Of a DNA stretch of 64,000 bases, positions 12,601-24,600 are shown piece after piece. The stretch is from Odontesthes bonariensis (lineage: Eukaryota; Chordata; Actinopteri; Atheriniformes; Atherinopsidae), in the NCBI RefSeq assembly GCF_027942865.1, contig NC_134510.1, positions 28,809,163 through 28,873,162 on the forward strand, read 5' to 3'. The notes beneath the pieces are model-generated. The model worked only from the letters and a program-made list of their open reading frames with translations. It had not been told where the DNA came from and made no database searches. Each line of letters opens with the position of its first letter. Positions within the stretch are counted from its first letter, which is position 1. Position numbers and translations under genes: made by a program.

Positions 12601-15600
12601 AAGCAAAACATTTCAGTAAAGATAGCCATCAATCCTACATGAGTCAACATTTAGATATAAATACGAAGACATTTATTTTTCAGCTGGCTGAGCTGCACAG
12701 TGTCAGTAGCAGATCAGTCAAGTGTGGAAGAAGAAATGACGTGTCATTACACTGGCTCCTCGACTCAGACACACATCCTGTAAATTCTTAAGATGACTTG
12801 AATAAACCAGAGAGGCAAAAAAAATGAGGAAGCTAATAAGACAAGAGTCAGCACTCGGAGAAAAGGGAAGTGGATGAAAGTGAATAATATGAGGTCTGAC
12901 TAAGCTCAGACATGGAAAAAAAAATAACTGTTCTCAAAACTAATTCAAAGTGTAACTGGCAAAAGCTAAAGCTGCCACTGCCTCCCAACTTAAATGGAGC
13001 CACCCATTAAGACGGACAACATGCGGTTATGAATTAAAATAGGATTAGAGAAAAAGAGACCTCCTTACTAAGGCATACTTGGCGTCTGGATGCAAACCAT
13101 CGGACACAGCCTTTGTCCATTCCAGCTCTTTAGGGGTGTCACTGAAGAAGAAAGCTTCTTTGCTGAGGTCAAGCTCCTGAAAACTATAAAGTTGGGCAAA
13201 CTTAGTAAAAACTTAACGAGTTAGACTTTACTTCTTCCAAAAACTGCTGTGGTATTCAGTAAACTTCTTCACTCCTGTACACCAAAGCAGCAAAATGAAA
13301 CGTAGGCAGGATTAATGAGCATGCATAGCTTAAGTCTGTGGGTGGGCATGTTTTTTTAATTTATTATTTTTTTTACTTAAAACTGGTTCAATGGCTGCAT
13401 GCCTCTGTCAGAGTTATGAGCGGTTCATGTCTGTCTCTGTAATGGGATTAGGCAGAGAATTGCAGGCTGAATATGACTTACCCCACGCAGTATATGTCAG
13501 GAGGGTTTAGATTGCAGCTCAGCCAAGGATGGAGGCTTTCCTTTGGCACCTGTCCATTCACGTTGTACGTGCCAAGAAAAAAGCTGAAACAGGACAAGGA
13601 GAGATGAAAAGTGTGCACAAAGGAGAAAAATCTAACTAAAGTTGATCCTGCTAAACCCGAGGGACGAGAGCAAAACCATCGTCTCCATCTTGGAAGACAA
13701 ACAGTGAAATAATAAAAATAAAAATCAGCGGAACTGCAGCACGGTGGTTTAATCATATCTCCAAAATGTACTTGATGTGCTATATACATTAAAGCAATTT
13801 CAAACAACTCCACAAATATGGACGGACAACCAGTGAGGCAAGTAGCTATGGCACTTTGTTACAGTGGGCTTCTGTCTGCACAGTTCACTGATGCATGGTG
13901 GCTGTATTAAAGAACGACGTGACATTGTTCTGACACTTGTGACGTGCCTCTTCCTTTGGCTTGACTACAACAGGTCTCATTAGCGTCACACTGCTGCTTG
14001 CTTCACACTGATATTAGCAGACCATCAGCGACAGTGGGTCAAGTGTTATTGGCAGCGTGATGACACTTCTGTCAGGAGGAGCACAGTGACAAAGCAACTG
14101 TTTTTTTTAAGGTAATGCGAGGCATTTCACCCCAGGATCAGGATAATATATTGGTATAGAAGATAAAAATAAGTGATAATTTAGACCCTTTATATCTTAA
14201 CCCAAAAGACTTTATATAAAAGCAGCTGCATGGTTACATGCAGCTGAATGTAACAGCTGTTATTAAAAAAGAGTTACACTCTGGAAATAATTCAAGTGAC
14301 GGTGAGTTAATGTCTTGTCCCAATGAGCTGATTTATTACAATCTCTTACGCATGTGACCATGTGACAAAAGAAACAGAAAAATATGCGTTCAGCCTCTTT
14401 TGTGACAGTGATACCCTTATGTTTGGCATGTGTGAATTATGAGGAAGGAACAGCAGCGGGTTAATGAGGATGTCTTCTCTGTGCTGATAAGGCGCAACGT
14501 GTGAGAGAAAGAGGCTTAATTGAAAATCCGCTGCATTAACATACGTTTACATTTTACAGTCAAATTTAAAAAAATTTTTTTTTTTTAAAAAGACCTAATT
14601 AATAAAAAAACGCAACTTTGGAGCACGTGCAGTTCACCCAGGCCAGTTTGAGTGATGTTGAAAATGTACATGTAGGAGTGATTCAGCACCCAACTGCTAA
14701 ACATGCCGAGTGAAAATTTAGCAGTGAAACTGAAGTGGCAGTGAAAGAGAAATCCTGATCAGTGAAAGAAAGTCGTTATGCAATGAGTTACGTTCTTCAA
14801 ACTGCTTGCAGTACAAAGACATTATAGAGAATAAGAACAAATGATCTGTTGACCACAGAGCAGACTCACTGTGACAATAGTGGGTCGCTGAAGGGCACAT
14901 CAATTGTGAGACATTTTGAGAGAGGCAAGCCCTCGTCGTTCACATCCCCACTGAGACTTATTCTGCAGGTTCAGATTGAAATATGGCTTCCTTCTATTCA
15001 ATATAACATATATCTGACCTTCAAGCTCATACGTTTTTTTGCACATGCACTTTCCGATGGGGCAGCATTGAGCTGCTTTTGTGCTGATGAACTGTGCAAC
15101 ACTTTCTATCCGGATGGCCCTGGCCTCAATTACCCACAGAGAGAAAACAGTATTCATGTCAAACAATCTTTGTATCAGCATGAATATTCAGGCAGATGCA
15201 TCCAAGCACATTACAGTCTTTTCTTATCAGTATGTTAAATAGCATTATTTTTCCATATGAAAGTTCAAACTATGGATCGCATCATTTCTTTTACAATTTT
15301 GGCATATATTATAGATGATCTATTTTGATAACCTAAGCCTTTAGTACATTGTCTTCGGTTTACTCTTTATATGGTTAGACGGATCAATAGAATAGAATAG
15401 TTTTTATGTTTTTTAAAGTCATGTGTTTTTAGTCATCCTCTCTTTACAGAAACAAAACCTGCTTGACAGACAAACTGTCTTTTTTATCACACCGTGTATC
15501 TAAGATAGCAGCGTTCAGTTTGGTACACAGCAATAAAACCCACAGATGTTGACTCATTCTTTTTACATAACACTGAGATCGAAGCTGTGCACACAGCAAC

Positions 15601-18600
15601 ACTGCAGGAGCACACTGTTCACGCTCACACGGAAACTTTAGAGACTATTTCTGAGTTTTAAAGGTAGGGTAGGAGATCCTGGATTTTGAGTCCAGCGAAG
15701 CTGCATTTTGAAAATACACAGGTAAAAAGTCCCAACCCTTTTCTTTACTTTTCCCCTCGAAGGCACGCCTCTAGAGTACATGAACGCGCACGAGCACGAA
15801 GGTGCACGAGCGCTGTTCTGACAGCAAGCATCGATCGTTGCCGTATTTAGTATTTAGTATTTGGTTTATGCTAACTATACGTTTAATAATGCTAGGTGCT
15901 AGCCAAGCTGGCTCTAGTTTAGCTTCCTGCCAAGCTTCTGGACGTTCACGGAGCAGGGTACGCGCACAGGGGGAAGGAGGGGGAGGGAGGAGCAGATTGC
16001 AGTTTGATAGACGGCATCAGAATCCAATCATTGTGAACGGTCCGTTCACAATGATTGGATAGTGTTTTTCCTAGATTGTACGTTCTAGAGGCCACTAAAA
16101 CTTTTCATATTTGTGTCAAAACTTTTAATTAATTGGTTGCAATGGGGGTGTGAAGAGTATTTCAAGCAATATGTAAAAAAATGTTCCAGAAAAAGATCCC
16201 CTACCCCGCCTTTAACCGGCCAACAAAATATAGTTCAACATAACTGTAAAAATATTCCGACTCTTCTCCTAAATTTGAGTTTTTGTGCAGAGCTGAAGTC
16301 ACAAAGCAGGAGTATGAAACTTAAAGCAAGTTTCAATTGCAAAAATGTTGTGGTAAAGATTAACTATTTAAGTTTTCTTGCTTCAACAAATAAACACTCC
16401 TTTACAGTTATTCAGTTAGATAATTAAAAGGACCTATACAGCAGCCCAAACCAGACAGCCAAGACATAACATTTTCAGATCTAAACCAGCACAGCACAGA
16501 TCTGCGAGTATCATACCTGAAGTGCTCCAGATAAGTGTAAGAGTCCTCATTTTTCAGCAGCTCACACTTGATGAGGTTGTCACGGAGGCCGAACTGTGGC
16601 ATGGCCAATATTTGAGCTTTGTTTGATGTGGTGTGACTGGATGAGCGCACAAGGTCATCCCGGTCTTCCCGACTAGAGATGCCCGGACGGCACACCATAC
16701 AATGGGATGAAATGGTTAGCAATGAGTGGAGAAAGACCAGGAAAGAAGCATTCTGTCATACAGGTGGGATTTTACAAAACACAAGTGTTAGAGTGATCAT
16801 ACATACTTGTGTGGTCTACATTTTCTGCTTAGAACTTAGGAAAGACCCTTAACTAATTTCAAGAGGCTATACTTGTATAAGCTAGAAATAACATTTCTGG
16901 CATAGACATCAGCAGAGGCATAATGCAGTGCTCTATTCAAACAGCCTTCTGTGCATTTAAACACTGTACTGACAACAGCTTAGAGCTATGCAGTGAAGTT
17001 TTATGTCCATGCTGTCAATATAGAAAAGGGTGTCAAAGAAATGCAATATGCTCAGCTAGAGTAGTCTTCCGGGAATAAAATGTAACCAAACACCATCTTC
17101 ATACTAAGCCTCCATTCCAAGAAGCTTCCAGGTTAAATAACTGAACACAAATATCTAAGAATCCAACTTATCTTTTGGACTTCATACACCTAATGTTTGC
17201 TTAAAAGCTTCATGTGCTGCTAGTACGGATTCTTAAGTCATGGCTCCTCTTTTACCCCTTTGTGATCAGTTTCATGCAACTTTGAAGAGATTAAGAGTTT
17301 GGCTTTGAGCAGCGATAACACATGGGTCTGTCCCAGTGCAAGGCCTGGCAGGGAATGAGTTAGGGCTTTAAGGAAGTGCACAGGCACACCTACAGATGTG
17401 CAGGAAAGGTTGTTAATCTTTTTTTTTTTGTTTCTTAAATCACAACAGAAAATAAATTATGATTGGTTGCACAGCTTAGATTCAGGGCGTATTCACACCT
17501 AACTCGTTTGGTCCGGACCAAACGGACCAGATTTTCGTTGGTTCGGACCTTTTGGGATGGTCTGAATACAAACCACCGAACTCTGGTCCGGACCAAACAA
17601 GCGGACCGAGACCGAGCTGAAAGGTCGGACTCGGTCCGGATCAAACGAACCCTGGTGCGGATCTTTTGGAGGTGTGAAAGCAGACCTGGACCTAATCCCA
17701 GACTTTTTGCTTTTTTGTACCTCGGGAGCATCCGTCGTTTGTCTGCTGCTAGGTAACAGAACAGAGCGTCGTTCTTCTAATTACTAGACCGGCTGTGGTA
17801 AAGCTAACGAAAGACCGAAAATAATATTTCTAAACCGAAAATGAGTAGGGGACAAACGTGGGCCGAAGAGGAGACCCGTGCTCTTGTGGACGTTTGGGCA
17901 GATGCCCACATATAGTTTTGATTATATTAAAAGCAATAACGGCACGGAAAGCGTCCATGACTACATTCACTTTTGAATTTAGCACTTTGTGTTGCGCGTG
18001 TCGATTCTGACCAATAGCCGAACGACTTCAGGGCGCGTGGCTTTGTTGAAATATTTTGGTCCGTTTACTGAAATGTACAGTCTGAAAGCGAACCGCACCA
18101 AAATGAAAAAAAAAAAAGATTCGGACCAAAGCAAGTGAACTATCGGACTTTCCTGGTCTGAATACGCCCTCAGAGTAACTTGCATTCAATATGAGAACAC
18201 TCAAAGAGTTCAACACTTAAAAGGGCCTTACCTCTCTTGACTGGAATGCAATTTGGACTTCTGTGTGTCAATGTTAGAACTTTTCTCCTTTTCTAAAGCT
18301 CCCTTTTTGTCAGATGATTTGTCTGCTGTGGAAGAGCAAATGAGATGAAACACAAATATCAATATCAGGATTCCAGGTCACAGAAAGCTTGTTTACAGGT
18401 TGCCAGTTAACCCTGTAAAGTGTTTTTCAGCTACTAAAAATGTGCTTTGCATATTGAACGCTCTTGGGAGAAAAAATAAAAAATAAAAAAAATAAAATCA
18501 CTTCACTGAGAACAAATCCATTGTTTAGTAAACCAATATTTAAGCTGCACAATATCTACTTTTGGGAGTAAACTGAAGGAAATTATTGTCAAGACTAAAA

Positions 18601-21600
18601 ACAAACAAGTCAATCTAAACAATATAAAGTCAGGGCTCAGTTGTTCAATCGAGTGAGGTTGACTTTCACAGTTCGTTACAGTTATTGCATTCTAAGTAGG
18701 TGGATTTAATGGCTGACTGAAGTATGAGACAGCATGAGCCCTGTCCCGGCAGCTTGGCAGGGAACACAGCTGGCTCCGCTGAAAGGGAAAGCTGAATTCT
18801 ACGAGAAGGAAATTAAACTCTACAACGCTACAGCAGGCTACATCAAGACTGCACCTGACCACCACCACAGCATAATGACCCAGAAGAGGATTTCTTTAAA
18901 GAACACAATGTGACTTCTAAGTGGAAAACTAGAACCCAATCTAACTCTATTAAAATCAGATGACAGTCTGCAGTGGGTTTCTTTTCTCCTTTGTCTGACT
19001 CCAAAGGTTAGCACATACAAATAGGCTACACACCGCCACACTGGAATGCATCCATCCGATCACCATTTTGAGTTGTGTCAAAATGTGTCCTCATTTCACA
19101 AATGTCAGTGTGTGAAATGAGGACACAATACATATACGACAGTGACTAAATATCATGAGGGTGCTTTTTCAGAGCATAATGTCACAGTGATGCTAATCCC
19201 AGTGTAGCCCTTTTTCCATCAGATTCTGTAGCGAATTAAAAGTTATATCGCATTACTTTGTTGCGATATAAGATGCGTTCGGTTGGTTTTCCATCAAACA
19301 GGACGATTCTAGCGAAATAAAATGACATCACCGGAACGTGCTGATGCGCATTATTCTGACTCGACCAGATGATTTTCCATTACAAAAGTGGCGAATTGTA
19401 GCGAATTAGAATGCTCGGTAGCGGGAGTTTAATTGCTCGCACTGTTATTGTCAGCCTCCTGTTATAACAGTTGCTATAACTTTCAAGGCTACGTACCTTT
19501 TCACCACCGGCTTTCGTTTTATTTATTAGGCTAGTTACTTATTTAGAGTTATGGACCGTAGGATAGGACTAAACATGCTGCTAGTGCTGCTATGTCAGCT
19601 TATAGCCGTCAGAAATTTAAGAAGGAGGGTGAGAGCGAGGTGAGAATTAATTATGCTGCTTCAGGACCTCCCGAATTGTGTTTAAAAAAAGCAGAGTCTC
19701 TGCTCTCGACCAGTTGTTTCTTTTATCATCGGACATTGTTGTTACTAGTTGTTGCTGCTGTTTTGATACCGACAGGATAGGTGAAATGGGGCTGCTGAGC
19801 GGCTCAACAACAACATTCGAATCCTCGCGCTTTACCAATACCATCTGCGCATGCGTGGCTAGTCTGAATCGCATTAACCTTTTCCATCGCTTCTGTAGCG
19901 ATACAACTTAGCCCTGAACCACCTATTTCGAGCAAATTGATTTAATGCGACAAAACAGGCGTTCTAGCGATTTAACCGTTTTTCCATCACATGTATCGCA
20001 CTAACTTCTTGATGCGCATCAAATTAAAGCGAATCATGTCGTTGATGGAAAAAGGGCTTTTGACTGTAAAATGTCATAATTTCATTCTTTTTAAACATAA
20101 ATGTTTATCATAAAAAACACAAGTTTTTATTCTTAAATCTGCTCATCCTCAAGTTGCATGCCACTGAGGCAGTTTTAAAGTGAACTTTAATGAATTTCAG
20201 GAAAATATTTCAGGAAAAATCTTAATAATCGACCAAATTAAAAGGGGCAAATGGACATAGTTCCAATCGCAGCAGCCCAATTTCTGTTCTTGGAATAGTA
20301 TGATTTTTGACACCTCTGCGTTTTCTGTGAATATATAAATGAATAAACAAAAAGTCAAACACCGTTATCATTATTGTTGCAGGCAGGCAGTATTATCTTT
20401 GCTGCTTCTTTGTTTTACGAAGGAAATGTGCTCACCACCCTGATTTGATAAAGGAAATGGGTTGTGCCGCGTGTACCAAACCCTGAAAAAAGGTCAAGAT
20501 GTGAGAAATAGTTGCATGGTTTGTTATATTTAAAAAAAAACAGAAAACATCAAGCCAAGTAAAGGCAAAATTTCACACCACATGGAAGGATCTGGGAACT
20601 TTCAACAGCAAACTGTGAAATTACCTTTGGAGTTACTTTAAGAGTGCTAAAACTGACGAGGGCACACAGACGACCCACAAGCTGCAGTCAAACTGAGTTA
20701 TCCGAATTGAATTAAGACAGACATAAGTATCAGCCAATGGGGTGTAAGGACAAAGCTGATAAAAGCTGATCCATCTGGGTGTGGATGGATTCAATCTCAA
20801 TCAGGTGCCAGAAGCTCCAAAAATATATCGAATCTACTCAACAAGGATTCAAACGAGCTTGTTTCACATGCACAAACTGCAGTCATACATGTTCTGATAA
20901 ATGCATCCATTAATCAACACTCAAATAAATGCAATAGTTTTTAGTACGACCAAATTCCCTCCTGCTAAGCTAACTGCATTTTCACAAACACTATCTGAAT
21001 GAGGTTCCACTGTGTGAGTAGCTCCCTTATTATATGACTTACTGTATACATGTTGTAGCATTGATAAGCAGCCAAAAAGCTCAAGTAAAACTTTCAAGCA
21101 CCGAGACGAGAGTTGGGTGAAGCGTTGCTCGCTGCATTTTTACACGCCTACGAGTCTTTATCTGCAGTTTTATCATCAATCAGCATAAATGCTAATCTGT
21201 TTTTTCAGATCTCAGACGCTTCCGTATTAAAACTGTAGCGCCTATTTCACTACAACTACACAAAGTTCAACATGGCACAACTTCCCTCCGCAATCCCAGC
21301 CTATATAAAAGCTAAATAATTAATTCAACGATTTGGCCTATTTCTTTTTATGTTCTCAACTGTGAACATTTAATTACATCGTCTACAACTTAATCTTTCC
21401 TAAACAAAACACACAACAGGCTCGAACCTTTCGGAGCCGAATTGAGGCCAGGCTTTGAATAAAGGGTAAATCAGGCAGTAAGCAACTTTATCTCACCGGG
21501 AGGCGGTCGGAAGAAAGTTTACTGAAAACTGATTTAAGCTATGGCTTCCCTGGAAACAGCCAAATGAAACAGCACACCGACAAAGAGCCAAATGTCCCAA

Positions 21601-24600
21601 TGAATGACACAATTGTGTCACTAAGATACGTTATTGCAACACTAAACACAACAGGTGTATCACTAAGCGACATCACTTACAGTGCTAGCATTAGCTGTTT
21701 TTTTCTAACTATCCACTACAAGTTCGCAGTGACTTATTATTAATGTAACTGTTAGATCGATTCTTGATAACTTTAGCGCTGCTACAAGACGGAAACAGTT
21801 CCGTCTGACGAGTCTCGAATAGCCGTTTAGCTTTTGGCTAACACAGCCCTTTAGAATTACTACTCGTTAGCATTAGCTAAGCTAGCCAATCTCAGTTGGC
21901 TGACTGTTCGCCCTGCGTCTCTTTCGCCAAGTCAAAAATCAACAAATGAAGCTTTCGGAGCCATTTTCATACCAGAGTCTTTCATCACCCTAGACATCTC
22001 CATGTAGCGCTCGCACGCATTCTGTGCAGAAGATCAATGTCCAGTGTGTTTCAGACCTTCCCATGCTAACGTGATAGTAGGAGGAGTTCACACTCTCCTG
22101 CTGCAGAGACAGGACGCTAAACAATCTGCAGAAGATGCCACCGGAAATACTTCGTTCAATTTAAACTACAAGAGGAAGTTAAACCCGCGCAATTCAAGAA
22201 GAAAAAAAAAATTGTTCGTTTATGTGTTCCTCTGAGACTTGTGAACCAAACATGACCAGCAATGTCTCATGCAGTCTATGCACAATGATGCTGCAAATTT
22301 GCATGTTAAAGATTTGATTTTACAACATTTGTACACTGTCTTACTTACCTATAGCTTATTGCCATGGGTTACAGGGTCACTTGAAGGGGATTTAGGTCAA
22401 TTGTTATGCACTACACCTGCACCTGCGGCTTAATTTGACACAACACGGGAAACCTCACCCGGCCCGGACACGGAAAGGATTGACAGATTGATAGCTTTCA
22501 AGTTTTCAAGTTAAAACTCGTGTGCAGGTTGAGACGGTTCCAAAAGGAAGTGGTATTTGCAAAATTGCACAGCTTTATGACGCAATGCTTTGATACCAAA
22601 ACCAGCTAACACAAGACACTAAAAGAAAAGTGTGTCGTGTCATTAATAGCACTTATACTGGGAGACATACCCCAATTTAGTGACTTTTACAGGACACAGG
22701 AGATGTTGGCTGTGAGCTTTTACAAACAGAGAAGAGATGACAAACCTGTTTTCTGGTCCTGGTTGTGGTTCGAAGGAGTAGCGGCCAGAGGTGCAAGGGC
22801 TTGTTTGACAGCTTCCTGGCTTCTGGGAGCTTTCTCGTACTTCTTGATCCACTCAAACTTTGGTACCTCAGAGGGAGACCTGCAAACATCTGGAAAGAGA
22901 CAGACAGGGATAGAAAGAGAAATAGATTATGAGAGAACAAATTCAATTATTCTCTGCATTAGTTTTCTTCAGCATGTTAAAAGCCCTCGTGAATTAGCTT
23001 GGAGTACCACCAAAAATATAACAAATAAAGTAAAGAACACAGCGGACATATTAGTCTTTGTCCATGGTTTCCAGTGTGAAACAGAAAGTCAGTGGAGAAA
23101 TTTTGACACGTCACTGACAACACTGGCTGTCCAACCCTTCCCTCTCTCTGTCCGTCTCACTTTTTTTGTGAACCGAACGCCACATGCTCACAACAGCAGA
23201 TCATTCGTGCTAATCACACATAAACAAGATCAATTTTGATCTGGAAAGAAAATCTGAAGTTATTAACAACAAACCCAAGACAAATGATTGTCCATGATTG
23301 TGCTACTGTGCTGATAAATTATTTAAGGATTCATATAAATATAAATAATTACATCTTTTTTTTCCCCTTAAAATTTCCATAAACTTTCATGGAATTTTAA
23401 AGACTAGCTGTAAGGTAAATGGATAACACACAGTCAAACCTACCACTCCACGCCTTGTTGACTTCGCTGAGAAAGAGACGTGAGTGAGACCCAAAAGGAA
23501 GTCTGAGCTCCAACTCCTCATCCTTGTAGTTTATTCTCACTCTGGTATCAGCACCTATGATTTAGAAAAAAAAAAAAAAAGTTTATTTTCATGTGGTGGA
23601 TAAGTTACAAGTCATATTATTACTGAGCTGTGATGGAAATGAGGGCAACTCACCCACAATCACAAGTTCCTCTGGTGAGGAAACTAAAAAGAGTGCAGCA
23701 GGAGAAAGGTATTAAGATACTTCAGAGAAAGTACTGTGATATCCATTTTTCTTTTCAGTGCATGCAATAATTACATTGCATCAAGCACAAGCACATACAC
23801 ATACTGTATATCAGAGCAGAGGCAAAATATTGTATATATGAAATATATTTACCTTCAACAACAGCAAAGTCCAGGGAAATGGGGATAATGTCCTCAAGTG
23901 ATACGTCATCAGCTGTAATGGCCATTCTTCGATGGGTATAAATGAAGATTCTGCAAATAATATTTTACAGAAAGCACTTGCAATTGGTGGACAAAAAAAA
24001 TATTTTTGACTCAAGCAAGTTATTCGATATTACAAAAAGGGCATGTTAAAGCTAGTTTGTCCAAGCTGGTAAAACTTACGCATGTTCTTGTGCGGACTCC
24101 ACCAGTCCCAGCAGTCTGCTCTCTGTGACACCGTTAAAGAGGACGTCACAATTGACAGTATGTTCACGATTTAGTTAAGAACAAATTGAAATGTTACTTG
24201 AGCAATTTACATGCATATCATTAACATATGGCACGTTTTTATGGATAAGCAAGCGGTGTAACGCCAATGATAAAGACTGTAGCCTATACATTTAAACTAC
24301 CTGCATCCTTATAGCTCTGCTTACATATGGTGGTTAAGATTTGATAACTAAGGCATACATTAAATTGTATGAAAACCCTGATACCACTTTAAAAACATTA
24401 CACTCTTTTTACCTCAACTTAATTCAAATTGTGAAGATTTAAATCTTTTTTTTTTAAGTCACATCATCAGAAAACTCTAACAACAAGGTGGCAGCAGCTG
24501 GTGAAACAAAGCTGCCACCTTGTGGATAACATGCGTTACTGCAGTATTAACGACAGGCTATTTTTGGGAAGTACTTACTGACCAAACCTGTTTTTATGTT

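Noticed and set aside
20425..20490. Candidate inpp5b exon between good-looking splice sites
   Set aside because: Its phase does not connect the exons on either side without a stop, while skipping it gives a perfect frame.
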